NCBI RefSeq assembly: GCF_003390925.1
Contig: NZ_QUBS01000083.1
Span: 1-64,000 of the forward strand
Direction: 5' to 3'
Origin: Trinickia diaoshuihuensis
GTDB lineage: Bacteria; Pseudomonadota; Gammaproteobacteria; Burkholderiales; Burkholderiaceae
Length of the DNA: 64,000 nucleotides
Shown: positions 46,126 to 54,673 of the stretch, one piece after another
Position numbering within the stretch: the stretch's first letter is position 1
Layout of the letters: every line of letters starts with the position of its first letter
Made by a program: the position numbers and the translations under genes
Notes under the pieces: model-generated
Database searches by the model: none
What the model was told of the DNA's origin: nothing
What the model saw: the letters and a program-made list of their open reading frames with translations, nothing else

Positions 46126-48009
46126 ATGCCGGACACCGTCGAACTCGTGCTTGCGCTCGAGGCTATTGCGGCGAGAGAGTGGATGGAAGGTCCCGCGCAG
46201 GCGGACGATGCGGGCCCCGCGAAACGCCGCACGGCACCGGTCGCAAGCCGCAATACGTCCGCCCCAAGCGCCGCGAGAAAACGTGCCGCCCGGACGAGTG
46301 TCCGCCCGCGCGCGCGTGACGACGCAGGCACGGCAATCGCCGACGCGCTCGGGAGAATGCCGGGAATCGAGCCGATCGGCGCTGTCGAACGCTCGACCGT
46401 GCGCCTGTTCGTCGAACGTGACGGCGCGTCGCGAGTCGCCTTGGCAGCGTCCGACGACGGCACGCGCCGGATTCGCGCGGCGCGTGCTCATGCGCTTTCG
46501 CCCGGTGTCTGGCGGTGCGAGACCTTATGCGATGAACCGCTCGAGGCGGGCGTGGCGCTGGCCCTCGGCGATGCCTTCCCGCAAGCAGTCGAAGATGCGC
46601 TCGGTAAGCCTGGCAAATTCGCACCGTCCCCGGCGCTAACGGTTCGGCACGGCACTTGGCGGTGGAGCGGTCCCGACGGCGCCGTCGTCGATATCGAACT
46701 GAGCGATGCGCGCTCCTTGTTCGACAGCATCGACTCCGCGACTTCCGCACGAGCGGACCCCGAGCAAGGCGTGCAGCCGGGGGCGGCCGATTCCCACGAA
46801 CCGGGGCATAGCCCGATCGCATTCTGCGAATTGCGGCTCGTCTCTCGGATCGAGCCCGAACCCCAGCCCCAACTACGGTCGAGCGAGCTGGCCGCGATTG
46901 CTCTGGACGCTCGGACAACCGATCCGGACACGGTCGAACTGGAGCCGCGCGACACAGAAGAGAAGAACTCCTCGCCGCGATACCGGCAAGCGCACTCGGA
47001 GGCGACGGCCGTGCGGGCTCTATTCGCGGCGGCGGGCGCGTTGGCCGATGCATTGCCGGTTTTCCCCGTTCTCGAAGCCGGGTACGAACGCGCATGCGCG
47101 GCTGACCTGAACCGGGAACCCACGCGCGCCACGCGCACTAATTTGTCGAATGTCGGCACCCCGCACGGCGCGCTCAGCGCCGTTGCGGCCGGCGTCGCAC
47201 GGCAGTGGTTCGGCAACGAAGCGGGGGTACGAGACGGTATCGGCACCGAGACGGAATTCGTGCATCAGATGCGCGTCGCATTGCGCCGTCTGAAGACGTT
47301 GCTCAAGACGTTTCCGAAGTGGGCGGACGAGCGATGGGAGCGGACCATCGCTCCCGAGCTCGATTGGTTGGGGGGCTTGCTCGGACGCGCGCGGGACCTG
47401 GACGTATTCGTCGATGCCACGCTGCCCGCGCTGGCCGCCGCCGATGTCGATCGGGACACCTGGACGTCGCTGCAAGCGCGCGCCGCCGTCCGCCGTCACG
47501 AAGCGCGCGAGCAGGTGCGCGCCGCGCTGCGCTCGCGCCGCTACGCGGCGCTCTCGCTGGCATGGCTGCAATGGCTCGCGGCACAACGATATGGCGCGGG
47601 GCCCGCCGAGTTGGCGGACAAGCCTCTGGCGCGCTATGCGGCCAAACGCGTGCGCAAGCACTACGCGCGCTTGATCGCGAAGCCGGCGCTGACCGCGTTG
47701 ACGCCTGCCGAACGGCATCGCCGACGAATCGAAGCGAAGCGCCTGCGTTACACGCTCGAGTTCTTCGAGTCGCTCACGTCGCATAAGACACGCCGTAAGC
47801 TTTCGAAGCAACTCGGCCGGATCCAAAGCATCCTCGGCGACGGCAGCGATGCGACGGCAGCCCTGCGTTTCCTCGAAGCGCTCGACGTGCCGCCGTACGT
47901 CCACGGCTTCGCGCGAGGCTGGTGCGAGGCGGTGAATCGCTGGTCGGCGATCGAGGGCGAACGATTGCTGCGGGAACTCGGTAAGCCGAAGATCGTTCGC
48001 GAGTCGTAG
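46126..48009 (+). CDS. CHAD-domain protein with degenerate CYTH-like N-terminus
   Basis: 627 residues, with GGGAG/AGCAGG before the ATG. The C-terminal CHAD domain (about 345-610) has conserved basic helices: EFVHQMRVALRRLKTLLKTF near residue 375 and HRRRIEAKRLRYTLEFFESL near the end. CHAD domains bind inorganic polyphosphate through Arg/Lys/His. The N-terminal ~280 residues follow a CYTH (triphosphate tunnel) layout in outline (VELVLALEA; WRWSGPDGAVVDIELSD; FCELRLVSRIEPEP), but the ExExK signature is absent and the region carries Arg/Ala- and Pro/Glu-rich inserts. Polyphosphate binding without catalysis is the likely property. Confidence 0.82.
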   Translation: MPDTVELVLALEAIAAREWMEGPAQADDAGPAKRRTAPVASRNTSAPSAARKRAARTSVRPRARDDAGTAIADALGRMPGIEPIGAVERSTVRLFVERDGASRVALAASDDGTRRIRAARAHALSPGVWRCETLCDEPLEAGVALALGDAFPQAVEDALGKPGKFAPSPALTVRHGTWRWSGPDGAVVDIELSDARSLFDSIDSATSARADPEQGVQPGAADSHEPGHSPIAFCELRLVSRIEPEPQPQLRSSELAAIALDARTTDPDTVELEPRDTEEKNSSPRYRQAHSEATAVRALFAAAGALADALPVFPVLEAGYERACAADLNREPTRATRTNLSNVGTPHGALSAVAAGVARQWFGNEAGVRDGIGTETEFVHQMRVALRRLKTLLKTFPKWADERWERTIAPELDWLGGLLGRARDLDVFVDATLPALAAADVDRDTWTSLQARAAVRRHEAREQVRAALRSRRYAALSLAWLQWLAAQRYGAGPAELADKPLARYAAKRVRKHYARLIAKPALTALTPAERHRRRIEAKRLRYTLEFFESLTSHKTRRKLSKQLGRIQSILGDGSDATAALRFLEALDVPPYVHGFARGWCEAVNRWSAIEGERLLRELGKPKIVRES

Positions 48010-48097
48010 ATCGTCGTGCACGGGCCGCGCCGGAGCGACGGCGGCATTCGAGCTTCGCCGCCTATAATTCCGGCTTCCCGTGCCCTGCTGTGTGCTC

Positions 48098-48988
48098 ATG
48101 AGCGATCAACGCCCGTCTTTGGTTCAGTCCCCCGCGAGTGACACAGGTCATACGCCGCTCGAGTTGGGCGGCTCGGTTTGGTTGCGTTCGGGGGAGCGGA
48201 CGCTCGGCGGCGCCACGCGGATCGCGCTGCTCGCCGCGATTCGCGATACCGGCTCGATCACGTCGGCCGCCAAAGCGGTCGGCCTCAGCTATAAGGCGGC
48301 GTGGGATGCGGTCGATGCCATGAACAATCTCGCGGGCGAGCCGCTCGTCATGCGAGCCGTGGGAGGCAAGGGCGGCGGCGGCACGACGCTCACGCCGCGA
48401 GCGCACCGCCTCATCGAGACGTTCCATGCCGTCGAGCGCGAGCATCGAAAATTTATCGAGCGCGCGAGCGCGGCCATCGAGCATTTTGCCGGCGATTGGG
48501 CACTGATTGGGAGAATCGGGATGAAGACGAGCGCTCGAAACCAGCTTTACGGGACCGTTTCGGCCGTCAAGCGAGGCAGCGTCAACGACGAGATTTCGCT
48601 TGCGCTTCCGGGCGGGCAGGCGATCGTCGCCGTCGTCACGCACGAAAGCACGGAAACGCTCGGGCTAGCGGTGGGTGCACCGGCGTTCGCGCTCGTGAAG
48701 GCGTCGTGGGTCATGCTGGCGGCAAGCGATGCCGATGCCGGACAGCCGCTGCGGTTGTCGGCCCGCAACCAACTGCGCGGCGCGATCACGCAAGTGACGC
48801 GCGGAGCCGTGAATGCAGAGGTGTCGCTCGCGCTCGACGGCGCGACGGGCGCCGCGCCCGATATCAATTCGACCGTAATTACCGCGATCGTGACCAATGA
48901 AAGCGTCGATACGCTGGGGCTCGCCGTCGGCACGCGGGCGATGGCCGTGTTCAAAGCATCGAGCGTGATTCTCGGTACGGCCGATTGA
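48098..48988 (+). CDS. modE: molybdate-responsive regulator ModE
   Basis: 296 residues from ATG 48098. TATAAT stands at 48063-48068 without a clear -35 box. The N-terminal winged helix (GATRIALLAAIRDTGSITSA and AVGLSYKAAWDAVDAMNNLA) is followed by two Mop/TOBE molybdate-binding repeats, each opening SARNQL (near residues 148 and 226). It senses molybdate and normally represses modABC, which lies convergent to it here. Confidence 0.95.
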   Translation: MSDQRPSLVQSPASDTGHTPLELGGSVWLRSGERTLGGATRIALLAAIRDTGSITSAAKAVGLSYKAAWDAVDAMNNLAGEPLVMRAVGGKGGGGTTLTPRAHRLIETFHAVEREHRKFIERASAAIEHFAGDWALIGRIGMKTSARNQLYGTVSAVKRGSVNDEISLALPGGQAIVAVVTHESTETLGLAVGAPAFALVKASWVMLAASDADAGQPLRLSARNQLRGAITQVTRGAVNAEVSLALDGATGAAPDINSTVITAIVTNESVDTLGLAVGTRAMAVFKASSVILGTAD

Positions 48989-49044
48989 GCGAGACGCGGG
49001 CTGTGCGCTGCCTCGCCGGCGTGCCGCCGCGCGCGGCTTAGCCG

Positions 49045-49752
49045 TTAGCGCGGGGCGTTGCGCGCGGCGATGCCCTCGTAGTGCGCCACTTCCCGGACGC
49101 TGCCATGCGCCAGTTGAACGACCTGGTCGCCGAATGCGGCGACGTCGGCTTCATCGTGGGTGATCAGTACCATCGGAATGTCCAGGCGCGTTTGCAAGTC
49201 GGACAGCTCGCGCCGCATCCGGTCGCGCATGCCTGCATCGAGCGCGGCGAACGGCTCGTCCAGCAGCAAAATCCGTGGTTTGGCGACGAGCGCGCGCGCG
49301 AGCGCCACGCGTTGCTTTTGGCCGCCCGACAGTTGCGCCGGGTAGCTGCCCGCGACGGCATTCAATTCGAATGCGTCGAGCCAGTACTCCACCTCTTGTG
49401 CGCTTTCGCGCGCGCCCGGGTTGAACCAACCGCGTCTTAGCGAGAAACCCACGTTCTGCCGCACGTTCAGGTGCGGAAACAGCGCATAGTCCTGAAACAG
49501 ATAGGCGGCTGCCCGCAGGCGGCTGGGCACGTCGATGCCGCGAGCGGCGTCGAACAGCGGCTCGCCGCCGAGCGTGATCGTGCCCGCGTCGGGCGTGAGC
49601 AGACCCGCCACGGCTTGGAGGGTCAACGTCTTGCCGGCGCCCGATGGTCCGAATAGGACGATGCGCTGACAACTGCCGGTAAACGAAACGCATAGCTCGA
49701 AGCGGCGCTCGTGCGTGGCGAGCGTTTTACGGATATCGACGGTCAGTGTCAT
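49045..49752 (-). CDS. modC: molybdate ABC transporter ATP-binding protein
   Basis: 235 residues. Walker A GPSGAGKT (35-42), signature LSGGQKQR, Walker B ILLLDEPFAALD and the switch His in LITHDEADV are intact. The C-terminal molybdate-binding TOBE domain of typical ModC (about 350 residues) is missing; the protein ends shortly after the ATPase core. Third gene of modABC, 17 bp after modB. Confidence 0.94.
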   Translation of the reverse strand: MTLTVDIRKTLATHERRFELCVSFTGSCQRIVLFGPSGAGKTLTLQAVAGLLTPDAGTITLGGEPLFDAARGIDVPSRLRAAAYLFQDYALFPHLNVRQNVGFSLRRGWFNPGARESAQEVEYWLDAFELNAVAGSYPAQLSGGQKQRVALARALVAKPRILLLDEPFAALDAGMRDRMRRELSDLQTRLDIPMVLITHDEADVAAFGDQVVQLAHGSVREVAHYEGIAARNAPR

Positions 49753-49769
49753 GGCGGTATCCGGCGGCC

Positions 49770-50453
49770 TTAGCGGGAGCCCGGCAGCTTATGCTGCGGG
49801 ACGAGCCCGCCGGCTAGGAACAACACGACGACGCAAACCGCCGACGTAATGAGCACGAGCACGTTGGCCGTGTGATCGTCGCCGGCTTGCACGGCCGAGT
49901 ACACGGCCACGGAAAGCGTCTGCGTACGTCCGGGCAAATTGCCGGCAATCATCAGCGTGGCGCCGAATTCGCCGAGCGCGCGAGCGAACGCGAGCAGCGC
50001 CCCGCCGAGAATGCCGCGCGCCGCGAGCGGCAGCGTCACGCGAAAAAACAAGGCGGTTTCGCCGATACCGAGCGTTCGGGCCGCGTGCTCGAATTGCGGC
50101 TCGACGGCTTCGAACGCCGAGCGCGCCGCTTTGAGTACGAGCGGAAACGCCGCGATCGTCGACGCGATGACGGCACCCTGCCATGTAAACACCAGGCGAA
50201 TGCCGAAGGTGTCGAGCCAAGCGCCGATCGGGCCGCGCCGGCCCAGCAGTACGAGCAAGTAGTACCCGAGTACCGTCGGCGGCATGACGAGCGGCAGCGT
50301 CAGCAGCGCATCGACGATATCGCGCGCTCGCGAACGCCAACGCGCGAGCGCGAGCCCCACGGCAATGCCGAACAGCGCATCGAGCGCGGTGGCCCATCCG
50401 GCCACTTTGAGCGACAGCGCGAGCGGAATCCAAGCGTCTTGCATGGAGGGCAT
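49770..50453 (-). CDS. modB: molybdate ABC transporter permease
   Basis: 227 residues with about five membrane helices. The cytoplasmic EAA loop (AARTLGIGETALFFRVTLPL AARG region) and FARALGEFGATLMIAGNLPG are ModB hallmarks. ATG 50453 and 50444 are both possible starts. Nine bp after modA. Confidence 0.95.
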   Translation of the reverse strand: MPSMQDAWIPLALSLKVAGWATALDALFGIAVGLALARWRSRARDIVDALLTLPLVMPPTVLGYYLLVLLGRRGPIGAWLDTFGIRLVFTWQGAVIASTIAAFPLVLKAARSAFEAVEPQFEHAARTLGIGETALFFRVTLPLAARGILGGALLAFARALGEFGATLMIAGNLPGRTQTLSVAVYSAVQAGDDHTANVLVLITSAVCVVVLFLAGGLVPQHKLPGSR

Positions 50454-50462
50454 CGGCCGATA

Positions 50463-51260
50463 TCAACGACTCGCCGGCGGCTCGAAGCCGTATTTGGCGA
50501 GGATCGCGCGGCCTTGCTGCGAGAGGACTAGATCGGCGAACGCCCCTGCTTCGGCGGCATGCGTCGAGCCCTTCACGAGCGCGATGGGATAGGCAACGGG
50601 CGTCTCGGTCGGCACCTTCATCGCGATCTTGACCTTTTGCGGCATGAGCGCGGCATCGGTGCCGTAGACGAAGCCCGCGTCCACCTCGCCGCGGGCGACG
50701 TAATCGAGCGCTTGACGGACATTATTGGCCAGCACGGCTTTGGCGCTGACCGCGTCCCAGCTTCCCTCTCGCTCGAGCGCGGCTTTCGTATAGCGCCCCA
50801 CGGGTACCGAGGCCGGGTCGCCCAACGCGACGCGTTTGACCGCGGCCGTCGCGACGGTTTCGCGGACCGAGCGCACCTGTAGACGACTGTCGGCAGGTAC
50901 GATCATCACGAGCGAGTTCGTCGCGAAGTCGTGCCGCGTGCCCGGTACCACGGCGTTTTGGGCGGCGGCTTTGTCCATCGCGGTCTCGTCGGCCGAAGCG
51001 AAGACGTCGGCCGGCGCGCCGTTGACGATTTGCTGCAGCAGGATGTCGGATGCGCCGAAATTGAGAACGACCTTCGTGTCCGGGTGGGCTTTTTCGAAGG
51101 CGGTCGCGATTTCCCGGAAAGCGTTGGTCAAACTGGCGGCGGCCGAGACGACGAGTTCGCCTGCGTGCGCCGCGTTTTGGACAGAGAAGGCGGCGAGCGC
51201 GCCGGCGCAGAGTACGAGCGCACGGAACTGGCGGCGGACGGCGATCACGGGAGCGTTCAT
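50463..51260 (-). CDS. modA: periplasmic molybdate-binding protein
   Basis: 265 residues from ATG 51260. A Sec signal with cleavage expected after AHA (residue 33) precedes GELVVSAAASLTNAFREIAT, the ModA signature with anion-binding serines. Later blocks GASDILLQQIVNGAPADVFA and YVARGEVDAGFVYGTDA are also typical. The frame is open upstream, but that part covers the operator. First gene of the operon. Confidence 0.95.
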   Translation of the reverse strand: MNAPVIAVRRQFRALVLCAGALAAFSVQNAAHAGELVVSAAASLTNAFREIATAFEKAHPDTKVVLNFGASDILLQQIVNGAPADVFASADETAMDKAAAQNAVVPGTRHDFATNSLVMIVPADSRLQVRSVRETVATAAVKRVALGDPASVPVGRYTKAALEREGSWDAVSAKAVLANNVRQALDYVARGEVDAGFVYGTDAALMPQKVKIAMKVPTETPVAYPIALVKGSTHAAEAGAFADLVLSQQGRAILAKYGFEPPASR

Positions 51261-51288
51261 GAAGATAGGAAAAAAGGTCCAAACCAGC

Positions 51289-51314
51289 ATCGTAATATAG
51301 CGAAGGTTATAACG
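51289..51314 (-). promoter_or_regulatory. ModE-type operator upstream of modABC
   Basis: An inverted repeat with halves CGTAATATA (from 51291) and CGTTATAAC read on the opposite strand (from 51314), 6 bp apart, resembles the ModE box of enterobacteria (CGTTATATA halves). It lies 30-55 bp upstream of the modA start and covers a TATATT that could be the minus-strand -10. A smaller dyad GCATC-ATAC-GATGC (51314-51327) abuts it. Confidence 0.75.
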
Positions 51315-51427
51315 CATCATACGATGCCGGACATATGGCCGCGCCGATGAGAACGGAACAGCCAAGGAACGAGACAGCTCAGTTAAGAGCGGATCTCGGC
51401 GCCGCCTCGGTTAGCGATGCGACGCGG

Positions 51428-52123
51428 TCAGGCGAAAGGGGAGGCTAGCGCGGCGCTGTGGCCCATCGGGGCCGCGGGAACCGAGCGTGGCGCCGGGTTG
51501 CCCGCTTTCCAGCGCGCGCGAATGTACGGCCGGTCGCGACCGGACAAATGCAAGGCGATGTGGGTAATCCAATACTGAGTGGGCACGCGCACGTCGTGCA
51601 TGGCGGCAGCCAGCATGAGCAGACTGACGGCGACCGGCACGGCCGACAGCGTGGTGGGCTTGGCGTCCCATGCCCACCAAACGAACACGATCGCGGCCAG
51701 TGCGCCGACGATGCACCCGGCTACAGCCTCGGACGGCGAGTGCGCGCTCAAGACGACGCGCGAGAGACCGACGGCTAAACCCGCCGCAAGGCCGACCACG
51801 ACGCCTGCCACGCGCCAGCTCGGGCGCGCGCGCGACAGCGTCAAGAACAGGGCGACCGGATAGACGGCCGTGGACAGCATCGCATGTCCGCTCACGCCCG
51901 TGAAATCCCATTCGCGAATGCCGACGCCCCAGCCCAAAAACGCGAGCTTGGTGAGCGTGACGAGCCCCGCCGCCGCACCGACGATGACGAGCCAGCTCAG
52001 CGCCAACCGCCCGGAATAGCCGAGCACGAGCCACAGCGCGATCGCGAGCGCAAGCGGCAAGGTGAGCCCCGCGCCGCCGAGGCGCGTGATCGAAAACCAG
52101 AGATGGACAGGCAAATCGTACAT
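51428..52123 (-). CDS. PAP2-family membrane phosphatase
   Basis: 231 residues with about six membrane helices. The phosphatase motifs GVSGHAML and SRVVLSAHSPSEAVAG are present, while the first KXXXXXXRP motif is not obvious. Likely acts on a lipid phosphate such as undecaprenyl pyrophosphate at the outer face of the inner membrane. The C-terminal ~35 residues are Pro/Ala-rich and soluble. Confidence 0.85.
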   Translation of the reverse strand: MYDLPVHLWFSITRLGGAGLTLPLALAIALWLVLGYSGRLALSWLVIVGAAAGLVTLTKLAFLGWGVGIREWDFTGVSGHAMLSTAVYPVALFLTLSRARPSWRVAGVVVGLAAGLAVGLSRVVLSAHSPSEAVAGCIVGALAAIVFVWWAWDAKPTTLSAVPVAVSLLMLAAAMHDVRVPTQYWITHIALHLSGRDRPYIRARWKAGNPAPRSVPAAPMGHSAALASPFA

Positions 52124-52391
52124 ATCGGACCTACGCCGGGCGGCTCGACCGCACGGCTCCTATCTGCTTAACGCGCGGGCCGCTCGGAACGACGACAGGC
52201 GTAACGTGAAGGCACAGTATAACGAGCACGAGAGCCCGACGTGGATATGCGGCGTGCGATGACGCACGTGACCGGCATCCCATTTCATGCGACTGCCGGC
52301 AAGCGCGGAAACGCGAAGAGGGTATATTGTGCATTGCGTCATAAAACGGCGCCGCACGCGTGCCCAGTCCCTTTTTAGCGAGCCACGTCCA

Positions 52392-53531
52392 ATGACCAAA
52401 AGTTTGACGAAACTCTGGCTGCAAGGTTTCAAACGCATCATGGCGAGCGTGCCGGCGGCTCAAGCCGAGTACTTGCGCCAGACGGCGAAACCGAAGCGCC
52501 GCCCTCGAGCCGAACCGAAACGGCAGAAGGCGGAGCGCGGCGTACCGGGCGCACGGGAGGCGCATCACTCCCGGGTGCGCCCGCGCGCCGGTGCCTGGAC
52601 CAAAGGACAATGGACCCGCTCCTACCACTCGGCGCCCCCGGTTCCGGGCCGGCTCGTCAATCATTTGTCATACGGCCTATATGTTCCGCCGACGGCGGCC
52701 AAGGGCCCGATCCCGCTCGTCGTCATGCTCCATGGCTGCAAGCAGACGATCGACGAATTCGCGATGGGCACGCGCATGAACCTGGTGGCGGATGCCAACG
52801 GCTTCGCGGTCGTCTACCCGGAGCAATCGAAGCACGCGCACGCGCACCGATGTTGGCACTGGTATGACGACCGCGACACGGCGGGCTTGGGAGAAGCGCG
52901 CGCGGTCGTCTCGCTCGTCGATTCGTTGATCGCCCACCACGGTATCGATCCCGAGCGCGTCTATGTCGCGGGTTTGTCCGCGGGGGCTGGACTGGCCGCG
53001 CTGCTGGCGCTTTATTATCCCGAGCGATTCGCCGCCGTTGCGCTGCATTCGGCGCCGGCGTTGGGCGAGGCGAATTCCGGCATAACGGCGATGGATGTCA
53101 TGCGGCGCGGCGTGCGTCGCGATCCGATCGCGCTCGTCGATGAAATCGTGGATCTCGCAAGCTACCCGGGGATGCCCGCGATCGTTTTGCATGGCGATGC
53201 GGACCGCGTCGTCGCGCCGAAGAACGCGGAGCAACTCGGTTTGGCATTCCTGCGCCTGAACGGTTTTATCGACCGGGCCGGGACATGGCTGACCGGTACC
53301 TTGCGCGAAACGCGCGAGGGCGCCGCGCGGATCCACGAATATTTCGTGAGTCAGCGCCGCCTACTGACGGTTTGCCGGGTCGCCGGACTCGGCCACGCTT
53401 GGGCCGGCGGCGACGAGGCCGTTCCCTTCCATTCGGAGACCGGGCCCGATGCGAGCGCGCTGATCTGGGCGTTTTTCCGGGAGCACCGGCGCCGTCCGGC
53501 CGCCGCGATGCGCAGGGCGGCAGTGCGCTAA
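52392..53531 (+). CDS. PHB-depolymerase-family esterase
   Basis: 379 residues from ATG 52392. The alpha/beta hydrolase triad is visible: Ser196 in GLSAGAG, Asp in LHGDADRVV, and His in GLGHAWAGG; MLHGCKQTIDEFA forms the oxyanion region. No signal peptide is seen; instead a very basic N-terminal ~65 residues (KPKRRPRAEPKRQ) precedes the catalytic domain. Could act on polyhydroxyalkanoate or on other esters such as feruloyl esters. Confidence 0.88.
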   Translation: MTKSLTKLWLQGFKRIMASVPAAQAEYLRQTAKPKRRPRAEPKRQKAERGVPGAREAHHSRVRPRAGAWTKGQWTRSYHSAPPVPGRLVNHLSYGLYVPPTAAKGPIPLVVMLHGCKQTIDEFAMGTRMNLVADANGFAVVYPEQSKHAHAHRCWHWYDDRDTAGLGEARAVVSLVDSLIAHHGIDPERVYVAGLSAGAGLAALLALYYPERFAAVALHSAPALGEANSGITAMDVMRRGVRRDPIALVDEIVDLASYPGMPAIVLHGDADRVVAPKNAEQLGLAFLRLNGFIDRAGTWLTGTLRETREGAARIHEYFVSQRRLLTVCRVAGLGHAWAGGDEAVPFHSETGPDASALIWAFFREHRRRPAAAMRRAAVR

Positions 53532-53591
53532 CGGGGAAGGCCCGAGACAGCGCTGATGCGGAAAAGCCACACCCGCAAATGGTGCTGGCGT

Positions 53592-53614
53592 AACCCTAGG
53601 GTTTTCCCTATAAT
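53592..53614 (+). promoter_or_regulatory. palindrome plus -10 box of the DUF3563 gene
   Basis: AACCCTAGGGTT (53592-53603) is a perfect 12-bp palindrome that overlaps a second one, TAGGG-TTTT-CCCTA (53597-53610). The latter runs straight into TATAAT (53609-53614). No good -35 box exists, so the dyads may mark an activator site. Confidence 0.6.
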
Positions 53615-53627
53615 TCGGGTTATCGCT

Positions 53628-53643
53628 TAGGTGTTAACACCTA
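53628..53643. promoter_or_regulatory. 16-bp perfect palindrome in the DUF3563 leader
   Basis: TAGGTGTTAACACCTA lies about 14 bp after the -10 box and 22 bp before the ATG. The position is that of a downstream operator or of a hairpin in the 5' leader. Confidence 0.6.
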
Positions 53644-53664
53644 TTACCGCACGAGGCCACTACC

Positions 53665-53841
53665 ATGTTCCTGCTTAGCCGCTTGTTCCTTCTTCTGACC
53701 CAAACCGCCGAAGAGCGCCAAAAAGCGCGCAACGACGCCTATTTGGCCGAAGCCACCGATCTGTACGACCTCGAGTTCCGCATGCGCAAGCTCGACCGCG
53801 AAGCCGCCGTGGTTCAGCCGTCCTGGCAAGCCGCGCGCTAA
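53665..53841 (+). CDS. DUF3563-family small protein
   Basis: 58 residues, MFLLSRLFLLLTQTAEERQK onward. A hydrophobic N-terminal helix is followed by a charged helix (AYLAEATDLYDLEFRMRKLD). This matches the short DUF3563 family found widely in Burkholderiaceae; function unknown. GAGG 9 nt upstream serves as ribosome site. The conspicuous regulatory palindromes suggest a highly regulated gene. Confidence 0.85.
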   Translation: MFLLSRLFLLLTQTAEERQKARNDAYLAEATDLYDLEFRMRKLDREAAVVQPSWQAAR

Positions 53842-53866
53842 GTAGTAAGCCGCCCGGCCGGCGCGC

Positions 53867-54673
53867 TCAGATGCCCGTCGTCCCCGCTCCGCGATCGGCT
53901 GCAGGTTCTTGCACGCCGTAGCAGCCGCGATAGGTGGCATAAAACGAGCAGTACAGCATCGTCGTCAACGTGATCGATGCAGGAAACAGCACGGTGAACG
54001 CATATTCGGTTCCGCCGATCGCATTCATCAGCAGCGACAGGCCGATGGAAACGGCAATGGCCGTGGCGAACCAGAGCAGGCCATAGACGATGAAGGCGCC
54101 GCGATTGCGCCAGCACGTGACCAGGCTGAAAAACATCGCCTTGACGGGCGGCACGCCGTGCCACGCCGTCAGCACCGGTGCGAACCAGAACAGCATCGCC
54201 ACCGGTACGTAGCACAGGAGCGCGACGAGAATCGCTTTCATCAGCGGCGTCGCCGCCAGCGTCTCGGGAGAGGCCGCCTGGGTGCCCATCATCAGTTTGA
54301 ACAGTTCACCGCCGTCCGCGAGCGCGGACGCCGCGAAAATGAGCGCGATGGCGGCCAGGTACATGCCGCCGAGTTCGATCAAGCGCATCGCGCCCTGCGC
54401 GCCGTAAGACCGGAACCCGTCCACGAGCACGGTCGGAAAGACGATCTTGCCGGCAACCGTATCGCGGCAAGCGGTCATGAAACCCACCGCCACGCCGGGA
54501 ATCAACGCGAGCGGCAGCACGGCGCCGACGACCGGAATCAACGATATCGCCCACATTGACAGCAAGTAAGTGAAGAAGATCGTCAGAAATCCGAGCGGAT
54601 TGCGACGAAACAGCCACACACCTTGCCGGTACCAGACGTAACCGGTCTTTGCGGAAACTTCAATTAGTTGCAT
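53867..54673 (-). CDS. BPSS1780-family membrane protein
   Basis: 268 residues with about six membrane helices. The N-terminal [20 protein letters not shown] and [14 protein letters not shown] identify the BPSS1780 family of Burkholderiales. Function unknown. The start overlaps the thrB end by 10 bp, so the two are probably translated from one message. Confidence 0.88.
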   Translation of the reverse strand: MQLIEVSAKTGYVWYRQGVWLFRRNPLGFLTIFFTYLLSMWAISLIPVVGAVLPLALIPGVAVGFMTACRDTVAGKIVFPTVLVDGFRSYGAQGAMRLIELGGMYLAAIALIFAASALADGGELFKLMMGTQAASPETLAATPLMKAILVALLCYVPVAMLFWFAPVLTAWHGVPPVKAMFFSLVTCWRNRGAFIVYGLLWFATAIAVSIGLSLLMNAIGGTEYAFTVLFPASITLTTMLYCSFYATYRGCYGVQEPAADRGAGTTGI

